Assembly: GCF_902488535.1 (NCBI RefSeq) | Contig: NZ_CABTWO010000009.1 | Coordinates: 1 to 64,000, forward strand | DNA: 64,000 nucleotides | Direction: 5' to 3' | Source: an uncultured Mobiluncus sp. | GTDB taxonomy: Bacteria; Actinomycetota; Actinomycetes; Actinomycetales; Actinomycetaceae | Part shown: positions 51,622 to 58,874 of the stretch, in pieces | How the letters are laid out: every line of letters starts with the position of its first letter | Position numbering within the stretch: the first letter of the stretch is position 1 | Program-made: the position numbers and the translations under genes | The notes under the pieces: model-generated | The model's input: the letters and a program-made list of their open reading frames with translations, nothing else | Database searches by the model: none | Told to the model about the DNA's origin: nothing

Positions 51622-52854
51622 TTAGAGGTGCGAGGCTTGCAGCGTGATGCCCTTGCCATACCTGACGTCACGCGCCGCGGCCAGCTTGGACTGCATTCCG
51701 TACAGTTCAATGAAACCGCGCGCCGCGTCCTGGTTGAATGAATCCCCCGAATCGTAGGTCGCCAGTTTGAAATCGTAGAGGGAAGCCTCAGAACGGCGCC
51801 CATTGACGACCGCCTGTCCGGCGTGCATGACCATCCGAATGTCGCCGGACACGTATTCCTGAGTGTGCACCACAAAAGCGTCCAAGGATTTCTTGAGAGG
51901 CGAATTCCATTGGGCTTCGTAAACCAAATCGGACCACGCCGGCTCTACCATCTGGCGCTTGTAACGCAGCTGCATCCGCTCCAGGGTCACGGCTTCCAGG
52001 GCTTGGTGGGCGGTAATCAGTGCCATTGCTCCGGGAGCTTCATAGATTTCGCGCGATTTAATCCCAATGAGGCGGTCCTCGACGACATCGATACGCCCAA
52101 TCCCCTGGGCACCGGCACGCCGGTTCATCTCTTGAATGACCTGCAGCGGAGTCATTTTTACTCCGTCAATCGCGACAGGAATGCCCTTTTCAAAGGTGAT
52201 GACGACTTCATCGGGAATTCCCGCAAATGCCGGATCATCAGTGTAGTTGTACACATCTTTGGTGGGGGCGTTCCACAGGTCCTCTAAGAAGCCGGTTTCA
52301 ATAGCCCTGCCCCACAAGTTTTGGTCAATCGAGAAGGGGTTATGTTTCGTCGCCTCGATGGGTAGGTGGTGTTCCTCTGCGTAAGCAATCGACACGTCGC
52401 GCTGCAGGGACAAATCACGAATCGGCGACACGCATTTCAAGTCCGGAGCCAGCGAGGTAAATGACACCTCGAAACGGACCTGATCATTGCCCTTTCCGGT
52501 GCAGCCGTGAGCCATGGTGGTGGCACCGAACTGTTTAGCCGCCATCACCAGGTGTTTGGCGATGAGCGGGCGGGACAGCGCCGAGACTAGGGGGTATTGG
52601 CCTTGGTACAGGCCGTTGGTTTGTAGGGAGGGCATACAGTATTCGGTGGCGAACTCGTCTTTGGCATCGGCGATGTAGGCTTCCACTGCCCCGCAGTCAA
52701 GAGCGCGCTGGCGGATCACATCCATATCCTCGCCGCCTTGGCCCACATCCACCGACACCGCAATGGTGTCTACACCGAGCTTGTCTTTCATCCAGCCGAT
52801 AGCCACCGAAGTGTCCAAACCGCCGGAATAAGCCAGCACTACCCGTTCAGTCAT
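51622..52854 (-). CDS. argG: Argininosuccinate synthase
   Basis: A 410-residue ATP-dependent ligase joining citrulline and aspartate. The PP-loop motif is LAYSGGLDTS; HGCTGKGNDQVRFE and the TKHNPFSIDQN segment bind substrates. The ATG follows GAAAGAG. Gap of 85 bases after argR. Its substrate citrulline must come from an ornithine carbamoyltransferase, whose gene is missing from this operon. Confidence 0.97.
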   Translation of the reverse strand: MTERVVLAYSGGLDTSVAIGWMKDKLGVDTIAVSVDVGQGGEDMDVIRQRALDCGAVEAYIADAKDEFATEYCMPSLQTNGLYQGQYPLVSALSRPLIAKHLVMAAKQFGATTMAHGCTGKGNDQVRFEVSFTSLAPDLKCVSPIRDLSLQRDVSIAYAEEHHLPIEATKHNPFSIDQNLWGRAIETGFLEDLWNAPTKDVYNYTDDPAFAGIPDEVVITFEKGIPVAIDGVKMTPLQVIQEMNRRAGAQGIGRIDVVEDRLIGIKSREIYEAPGAMALITAHQALEAVTLERMQLRYKRQMVEPAWSDLVYEAQWNSPLKKSLDAFVVHTQEYVSGDIRMVMHAGQAVVNGRRSEASLYDFKLATYDSGDSFNQDAARGFIELYGMQSKLAAARDVRYGKGITLQASHL

Positions 52855-52939
52855 TGTTTTCTCTCTTTCTCATTATTTGATAAATAGGTCTAAAAATTGT
52901 GTGCTAAAGGTTTTAAATCAGGGGGAATATAGTGTAGGT

Positions 52940-53431
52940 CTAGCGCTTGGCCAGGCCTCGCAGCTTATCGCGCAATTCTTTGGCAGATTCCACACTGTCG
53001 CAGACGACCAAAATGGTATTGTCCCCCGCTAGGCAACCCAACACGTGTTCCAGATTTTCTTTGTCAATGACCGACGCCAGAGTGCCGGCGGTGGCTGGAG
53101 GAGTGCGCAGCACCACCTGATTCATGGCCTGAGTTGCCTGAATCAAAAGCGGGGCGCACCAACGTTCCAACGTTCCTGGCAGTTGCAACGGCAAATCCGC
53201 GGCGGTGCGCACGCCGCCCAAAACGTAGCGTAGCTCCCCCTTTTCATCGCGCACCTTGGTAGCCGCCAGTTCCTCCAGGTCCCGCGACAGCGTCGCTTGT
53301 GTGACTGAGAACCCGGCGTTTTCCAGCAGAATCTGCAAAGCCCCTTGAGAGCGCACCACATTTTCCGCCAAGAGGCGCGAAATGGCGCTATGGCGGGAAA
53401 TTTTGGATTGCACTACTAGGTTTTCAGACAC
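52940..53431 (-). CDS. argR: Arginine repressor
   Basis: A 163-residue ArgR. The N-terminal winged helix contains VRSQGALQILLENAGFSVTQATLSRDLEEL-type sequence, and the C-terminal hexamerisation and arginine-binding domain contains GCLAGDNTILVVC. With arginine bound it represses the operon through ARG boxes upstream of argC. The GTG at 53431 follows GGAGG and overlaps the argD end by 8 bases. In mycobacteria and corynebacteria argF normally separates argD and argR; here it does not. Confidence 0.95.
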   Translation of the reverse strand: MSENLVVQSKISRHSAISRLLAENVVRSQGALQILLENAGFSVTQATLSRDLEELAATKVRDEKGELRYVLGGVRTAADLPLQLPGTLERWCAPLLIQATQAMNQVVLRTPPATAGTLASVIDKENLEHVLGCLAGDNTILVVCDSVESAKELRDKLRGLAKR

Positions 53432-54674
53432 GCGAGCCTCCGAGAAGAATTTCTTGGTCTGCCTGGCGTTGCACCTGGTCGAGGATTTCCGGCAGCGCTT
53501 GGGTAAACATCCGGGTCTGAGACGGGTTGATGATGAGCGGTGGTGCCAGCCGAATCGTGAAGGTATCCGGGGCATTGACGATGAATCCCGCTTTGAAAAG
53601 CTCATCAGCCAGCGGCTTGGCCAAAGGATTGCGCAAACCGATTCCCAGCAGCAAGCCGCGCCCGCGGACTTCACTAATGAGGGGGTGTTCCAGTTCGAGA
53701 ATCTCGCGTTTCCAGATGTCCCCCACGTTTTGGACGTTAGACAGCAAGCCTTCCTCTTCAACCGTGTTAATCATCGCCAGCACCGAGGCTCCCGCCAGCG
53801 GATTCCCCGCAAAAGTAGAACCGTGCATCCCCGGCTTTAACACGCTTGCCGCTTCGCCATTGAGAGCCACGCAAGCTCCGACCGGGAACCCGGCGCCCAG
53901 CCCTTTTGCTAGCGTCACCACGTCCGGAATGATTCCCGACTGGTGGTGAGCCATCCAGGTTCCCGTGCGCCCCATGCCGGTTTGAACTTCATCCAAAACC
54001 AGCAGGGCCCCGGCGCGTGCCGTCACTTCGCGCGCCACCTTGAGGAAGTCGTCAGAAATCGGACGCACCCCGGCTTCGCCTTGAATCGGCTCGATGAACA
54101 GAGCCGCGATGGACTCTCCTCGCTCACCGTCAAAGGCACGCTCCAAGGCAGCGATGTTGTAAGGCAGAAAATCAACTTCAGCAGGCATGGGCAGGAACGG
54201 ATCACGGAAAATCGATTTGTAGGTCAGCGACAGTGCCCCCATGGTACGTCCGTGAAACGAGTTTTCCAGCGCGAGGAACCTGCTGCGCGCGGCTCCCCCG
54301 CGAGCCCGCGCCAACTTAAACGCCGCCTCCAGCGCTTCGGTACCAGAGTTGGTAAAGAAGACTCGCGAGCCCTGCGGAGCTCCGCCGGGCTCAATAATGG
54401 ACAAAATCCGTTCTGCGGCCTCAATCTGAGGCTGGGTCGCAAAATAGTTACTGACGTGGCCTAACGTTTCGACCTGTTCGTGCAAAGCGGTGACGATATT
54501 CGGGTGACCGTGTCCCAGGGCGTTGACCGCGATACCGCCCAACAAGTCGAGGTATTGATGGCCGTCCTCGTCCCACACAAAGCAGCCCGCCCCGCGGGTC
54601 AACACGGTCTTCGGCGTCCCAAAAGTATTCATTATCGAGTTTTCATAGCGCGTAATCCACTCTTTGACGTCCAT
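53424..54674 (-). CDS. argD: Acetylornithine aminotransferase
   Basis: A 416-residue class III PLP aminotransferase converting N-acetylglutamate semialdehyde to N-acetylornithine. The PLP lysine is in VVTLAKGLGAGFPVGA; FTNSGTEALEAAFKLAR, LVLDEVQTGMGRTG and STFAGNPLAGA are typical. The ATG at 54674 is chosen over a GTG at 54689. It directly overlaps argR, 38 bases after argB. Confidence 0.96.
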   Translation of the reverse strand: MDVKEWITRYENSIMNTFGTPKTVLTRGAGCFVWDEDGHQYLDLLGGIAVNALGHGHPNIVTALHEQVETLGHVSNYFATQPQIEAAERILSIIEPGGAPQGSRVFFTNSGTEALEAAFKLARARGGAARSRFLALENSFHGRTMGALSLTYKSIFRDPFLPMPAEVDFLPYNIAALERAFDGERGESIAALFIEPIQGEAGVRPISDDFLKVAREVTARAGALLVLDEVQTGMGRTGTWMAHHQSGIIPDVVTLAKGLGAGFPVGACVALNGEAASVLKPGMHGSTFAGNPLAGASVLAMINTVEEEGLLSNVQNVGDIWKREILELEHPLISEVRGRGLLLGIGLRNPLAKPLADELFKAGFIVNAPDTFTIRLAPPLIINPSQTRMFTQALPEILDQVQRQADQEILLGGSRV

Positions 54675-54712
54675 TTTTGCTTCTTTCACTAGGCTGGTTC
54701 GGAGGTATGGGG

Positions 54713-55642
54713 CTAGTCTCGCCGGAACTGTATCGTGGGCAGCGGCTCGCCGTCATGAGGGCGCGTCGGACGGACATTGTCGGGTATGACTTCGGTGCCG
54801 GTTCCTTGGTCAGTCACGATTTCAAGGAGCATGGAGTGAGCCAAGCGTCCGTCGATGATAGTCGCGCGGGACACACCGCCCTGCACAGCATCGAGACAGG
54901 CCTGCATTTTCGGCACCATTCCCGATTTCAAAGTCGGCAACATACGCGCCAATTCGCTGGCCGTCAGGTACCTGATGAGAGATGCCGGGTCATCTATATT
55001 CCGGTAAAGTCCTTCGACGTCGGTGAGGATAATGAGCTTGCGCGCTTTTAAGCCGATAGCTAGGGCCGCCGCGACCGCGTCGGCGTTGACATTCAGCACG
55101 ATGTTGGGGTCGTCAACGGAAGGCGCGATGGAGGAAATGACCGGAATGTTGCCCCGTTCCAGCAGATCCACGACTGCGCGGGGATGAACATTGACGATGT
55201 CCCCGACCAGTCCCAGGTCGCTGTCCGGAGGGCATTGGCGTTTCCGCGCTCCAAACAAACCAGCGTCCTCGCCGGTGAGCCCGATTGCCAGAGATTCCTC
55301 CACATTGAGCAGGCCCACGAGTTCACGTTGGACCTTGCCGGTGAGAACCATGCGCACGACTTCCATAACTTCCGGGGTCGTCACCCGGTAGCCGTTGATG
55401 AAGGGCGCTTCCAAGCCCAGACGGTCCAGCATTTCGGAAATCTGTGGACCACCGCCGTGTACCACGACCGTCCGCAAACCGACCTGGTGCAGGAACTGAA
55501 TATCGGCGGCGAAAGCGCGACGCAAATCCTCGTTGACCATCGCGTTGCCACCGTATTTGATGACGACAGTAGCGCCGCGGTAGCTGCGCAGCCACGGCAT
55601 GGCCTCCAGCAGCACTTCGGTCTTCTGTATCGGCGTGATCAT
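54713..55642 (-). CDS. argB: Acetylglutamate kinase
   Basis: A 309-residue amino-acid kinase phosphorylating N-acetylglutamate. Conserved are VVIKYGGNAM, VVVHGGGPQIS, NVNADAVAAALA and LTDVEGLY. Length is somewhat above the usual 295. The ATG at 55642 follows GGAAGGAA. It is the usual feedback-inhibited step; the N-terminal helix EVLLEAMPWLRSYRG is the type associated with arginine-sensitive hexamers. Confidence 0.97.
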   Translation of the reverse strand: MITPIQKTEVLLEAMPWLRSYRGATVVIKYGGNAMVNEDLRRAFAADIQFLHQVGLRTVVVHGGGPQISEMLDRLGLEAPFINGYRVTTPEVMEVVRMVLTGKVQRELVGLLNVEESLAIGLTGEDAGLFGARKRQCPPDSDLGLVGDIVNVHPRAVVDLLERGNIPVISSIAPSVDDPNIVLNVNADAVAAALAIGLKARKLIILTDVEGLYRNIDDPASLIRYLTASELARMLPTLKSGMVPKMQACLDAVQGGVSRATIIDGRLAHSMLLEIVTDQGTGTEVIPDNVRPTRPHDGEPLPTIQFRRD

Positions 55643-55695
55643 CGTGTTCCTTCCATTTCTCAAGTTCCGCACTTGGGTTTACACCCCAGGGTTGG

Positions 55696-56859
55696 TTACG
55701 TAGTGTAATCCCCGTTGATATGCACGTATTCGTGGGTCAAGTCACTGGTCCACAGGTGGGCCTCTTCCTGACCGGCGTGCAGCTCTACCAGGATGTGGCA
55801 CTCTCGAGGACTCATATCAGCCAGGTAGGGATCCTCACCGATTCCCCCGTCTTTACAAACTTTTACGCCGTTAATGGAAACATCGACATGAGCCGGGTCG
55901 AACGGCAGGACGTCTTCCGGCACCGTGCCCAGCTGGGACAGGATACGCCCCCAGTTCGGGTCGTTGCCGTACACGGCGGTTTTCACCAGATTGGACCGCG
56001 AAATCGTTCGGGCGGCCTCGAGAGCACCCGCTTCGCTGGCAGCCCCGGTCACCCGAATTTCAATATCGTGATGAGCTCCCTCGGCGTCTCCCAGGAGCTG
56101 CAGGGCTAGGCTTTTACAGACTTGCAGAAGGCCGGCGGCGAACTCGTTCGGGTCGGGCTTGACCCCTGATGCGCCAGATGCCAGCAGCAACACGGTGTCG
56201 TTGGTGGACATACAGCCGTCCGAGTCGAGGCGGTTGAAGGTTTTTTCAACCGTATCGGACAGTATGTCCTGCAGGGCGTCCTGGTCCCAAACAGCATCGG
56301 TGGTGATGACCACAATCATGGTCGCCAAGGCAGGGGCCAGCATTCCGGCGCCTTTCGCCATGCCGCCGATTTTCCACCCGGAAGAGCTTTCGTGGGTAGC
56401 AGTTTTCGACTTCGTGTCGGTGGTGAGGATGGCTTCGGCGGCCTCGTCGCCTCCGTCCTCACGTAGTTTGGCGGCGACTGTATCAATACCGGCGGTCATT
56501 TTCGGCATATCTAAAGCGCGTCCGATGATTCCGGTGGAGCACACCAGACATTCGTTTTCAGCCACGCCGAGAACCTGACCCAGATGCGCTGCCATCGCAG
56601 CGGCGTCCCGATCCCCCTGTGCACCGGTGCAGGCGTTGGCTACTGCCGAGTTGATGACCACGGCTTGAGCCCGACCACCAGCAACGACTTTCCGGTCCCA
56701 ACCCACCGGGGCAGCAAACACACGATTGGAAGTAAACACTCCCGCCACGGTTGAATCTGGGCCCAGATTCCTCACGATGGCCATATCCGGATGCAGCTTG
56801 CCGCGCAGGCCCACATGGGCACCGGCGGCTTTGAAACCACGGGGATAAGTAACGCTCAC
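55696..56859 (-). CDS. argJ: Glutamate N-acetyltransferase/ornithine acetyltransferase
   Basis: A 387-residue ArgJ that recycles the acetyl group from acetylornithine to glutamate. The self-cleavage site with the nucleophilic threonine is in AILTTDTKSK-THESS-type context; GMAKGAGMLAPALATM precedes the usual strand, and DPNWGRILSQLG and the C-terminal TDLTHEYVHINGDY are conserved. Presence of ArgJ means the operon uses the acetyl-cycle. The ATG follows GGAGG. Confidence 0.96.
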   Translation of the reverse strand: MSVTYPRGFKAAGAHVGLRGKLHPDMAIVRNLGPDSTVAGVFTSNRVFAAPVGWDRKVVAGGRAQAVVINSAVANACTGAQGDRDAAAMAAHLGQVLGVAENECLVCSTGIIGRALDMPKMTAGIDTVAAKLREDGGDEAAEAILTTDTKSKTATHESSSGWKIGGMAKGAGMLAPALATMIVVITTDAVWDQDALQDILSDTVEKTFNRLDSDGCMSTNDTVLLLASGASGVKPDPNEFAAGLLQVCKSLALQLLGDAEGAHHDIEIRVTGAASEAGALEAARTISRSNLVKTAVYGNDPNWGRILSQLGTVPEDVLPFDPAHVDVSINGVKVCKDGGIGEDPYLADMSPRECHILVELHAGQEEAHLWTSDLTHEYVHINGDYTT

Positions 56860-56917
56860 TTCCTACCTCCTGCATAAAACTGTTTCCAAAACAGTTTTTT
56901 ATAAATATAAGCTATCC

Positions 56918-56931
56918 TGTATAAATTTACA
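56918..56931 (-). promoter_or_regulatory. ARG-box-like palindrome between argC and argJ
   Basis: TGTATAAATTTACA is nearly symmetric and AT-rich, like an ArgR half-operator pair. Next to it lies the hairpin AAACTGTTT/AAACAGTTT (about 56877-56898). Both are in the 79-base gap, so argJ may have its own ArgR-sensitive promoter or a processing site. Confidence 0.4.
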
Positions 56932-56938
56932 AAAATGG

Positions 56939-58021
56939 TTACGGTGCGGTTGATACCACCGGAACTCCGGTCAGCTCCGGGAAGCCCAAAGCCAGGTTCA
57001 TGCCTTGAATGGCGCCTGCCGCGGTGCCCTTGCCCAAGTTATCGATAGCGCATTGCGCCACAACCTTACCGGCGCGTTCATCCACCGCCACTTGAATCGC
57101 CGCTTTGGCGCAGCCGCTCACCATCGACACGGTGGGCCAGACGCCCTCGGAAAGGAATTCCAATAGCGGTTCGTTGTCGCAAACTTCGTGATAGGCACGG
57201 CGTAGTTCACTCGTGTCGCCAGACCCGACTAAGGGCGCGGTAACGGTAGCGAGAATGCCGCGATTCATGGGAACCAATACGGGAGTGAAACTGAGCTTGA
57301 CTTCGGTGGCGCCGGCAACTCGGAAATTTTGAGCGATTTCGGGGATATGTCGGTGTACGCCGGCCATGGCATAGCCTTGGGCGTTGCCGAACGCCGCTAC
57401 GGCCATCAAGTGGGATTTCATGGCTTTGCCAGCCCCGGAATAGCCCACCGCGAGGTTCGCCACAATGTCCGACGTGTCCACCAGTCCTGCCCATACCGCC
57501 GGCAGCAGAGCCAAGGTCACCGCAGTCACATTGCACCCCGGTACCGCAATCTCCGCAGCCTGGCGCAACACGGCGCGCTGCGCCTGGGCCGAACTTTCGT
57601 TGGCGTGCAGCAGCTCGGGCAGCGAATAGGCCCAAGGTTCCTCCGGTTCCGAATGGTAGTAGTCACGCCAAGCAGCCGGGTCGGTCAACCGATGATCCGC
57701 TCCGCAGTCAATCAGCAGGGACTTCACCCCGGCATCGCGCAGGGCACGTGTAACCTGGCCCGACGCACCATGCGGCAGCCCCAGGAAAATGACATCGTGG
57801 CCCGCCAGATTCTCAACATCTGTAGGCTGCAGCACTCGTTGTGCCAGGGGGAACAGGTGGGGATGGTGCTTTCCCAACGGCTCGCCTGCCGAGGACGCCG
57901 CCGTCAATGTTCCGACTTCCACCTGGGGGTGATTCAACAGTAATCGCAGCAGCTCACCACCGGCGAAACCGGAAGCTCCCGCGACCGCGACTTTGACCTT
58001 TTTACCTGAAACCTCTGTCAT
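56939..58021 (-). CDS. argC: N-acetyl-gamma-glutamyl-phosphate reductase
   Basis: A 360-residue NADP-dependent dehydrogenase. The N-terminal Rossmann fold starts VAVAGASGFAGGELLRLL; the active-site cysteine is in IAVPGCNVTAVTLALLP; HRHIPEI is also conserved. First gene of the arg operon. There is no ribosome binding site before the ATG, while a TATAGT -10 box ends 7 bases upstream of it, which suggests a leaderless transcript. Confidence 0.96.
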   Translation of the reverse strand: MTEVSGKKVKVAVAGASGFAGGELLRLLLNHPQVEVGTLTAASSAGEPLGKHHPHLFPLAQRVLQPTDVENLAGHDVIFLGLPHGASGQVTRALRDAGVKSLLIDCGADHRLTDPAAWRDYYHSEPEEPWAYSLPELLHANESSAQAQRAVLRQAAEIAVPGCNVTAVTLALLPAVWAGLVDTSDIVANLAVGYSGAGKAMKSHLMAVAAFGNAQGYAMAGVHRHIPEIAQNFRVAGATEVKLSFTPVLVPMNRGILATVTAPLVGSGDTSELRRAYHEVCDNEPLLEFLSEGVWPTVSMVSGCAKAAIQVAVDERAGKVVAQCAIDNLGKGTAAGAIQGMNLALGFPELTGVPVVSTAP

Positions 58022-58028
58022 AGTAACA

Positions 58029-58068
58029 ACTATACATGTTTATTCATAGAGTTGCATATTTATGCTAA
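58029..58068 (-). promoter_or_regulatory. argC promoter with tandem ARG boxes
   Basis: Two adjacent 18-base AT-rich palindromes, TATACATGTTTATTCATA (58031-58048) and GTTGCATATTTATGCTAA (58051-58068), match the ArgR operator form (TNTGAAT-N4-ATTCANA). The minus-strand -10 box TATAGT (complement 58029-58034) overlaps the first, so bound ArgR would block polymerase. Confidence 0.7.
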
Positions 58069-58115
58069 AAGGTTCGGGGATTGGCCTGAAATGGCCGAAA
58101 AACCGCCCCAACGGG

Positions 58116-58817
58116 CTAGTGCCCAGCAACTTGAGCACCCAAAGATTCCAGCCGATAGTGCCGCCACGGTTCCCCGCGTTGCCTAAAAGCGTCCGCTTCG
58201 TAGCGAGACCATATCCCGTTGCCTTCATGGTGCAACACATAAGGTAAACCCTGGGCGTTGCGCCTTTCTGAAATAACCGCCACGTGTTCTTTCCACACCA
58301 CGATGTCTCCGGGCTGCCAAGACGCCACGTCCGTTGTATCGGTGGTCAGGCTCTGGGCGTGACGATCGAAATAGACGATGAGATTGCGCACTCGACGGTA
58401 ATCAATGTCTGGATTAGGGGTCTCGCCCTCCGGAGCCGTGGCGGCGTAAGCCTGGGGGTCGGCTCGTCGATCCGCATCGACCAGTTCGCGCAAGTCCATT
58501 CCCGCCGCTTTGGCGGCGTACCACACCACGTCGGTACACACCCCGGTACCGTCATTAGGTACCCCGCCGGGATACACTTTGGAACCGTCGTATTTTGGCG
58601 CGGTAGCTAGGTAAGCCACGGCACCCGCCAGCATCTTTTCCCCTACCGGCCCCGGATGATTCAGATTCTGGCCGGTCCAAGCCTCATCCAGGCGCCACGA
58701 ACCTTTCGCGTTCCAGCTCGACAACAGGAACGCGGCACCGCCCACCAGCGCTAGGGCCAAAACCAGAATCGCTCCGATGAGGAAGTGCTTGCGACCTCGT
58801 GAACTCCGGTTAACCAC
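58116..58817 (-). CDS. DUF1287 secreted/anchored protein
   Basis: A 233-residue protein with an N-terminal membrane anchor (about residues 12-33) and a DUF1287 domain outside: YPGGVPNDGTGVCTDVVWYAAKAAG, DYRRVRNLIVYFDRH, SWQPGDIVVW and HVAVIS. The conserved cysteine and histidine suggest an NlpC/P60- or amidase-like hydrolase fold, but activity is not established. The GTG follows AGGAG. It lies between pheT and argC on the same strand. Confidence 0.85.
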   Translation of the reverse strand: MVNRSSRGRKHFLIGAILVLALALVGGAAFLLSSWNAKGSWRLDEAWTGQNLNHPGPVGEKMLAGAVAYLATAPKYDGSKVYPGGVPNDGTGVCTDVVWYAAKAAGMDLRELVDADRRADPQAYAATAPEGETPNPDIDYRRVRNLIVYFDRHAQSLTTDTTDVASWQPGDIVVWKEHVAVISERRNAQGLPYVLHHEGNGIWSRYEADAFRQRGEPWRHYRLESLGAQVAGH

Positions 58818-58874
58818 GCTTACTCCTTAGTTGCGCCGCCAACTGCGTCAGCAGCGTTTTATTGACCCGGGCGT

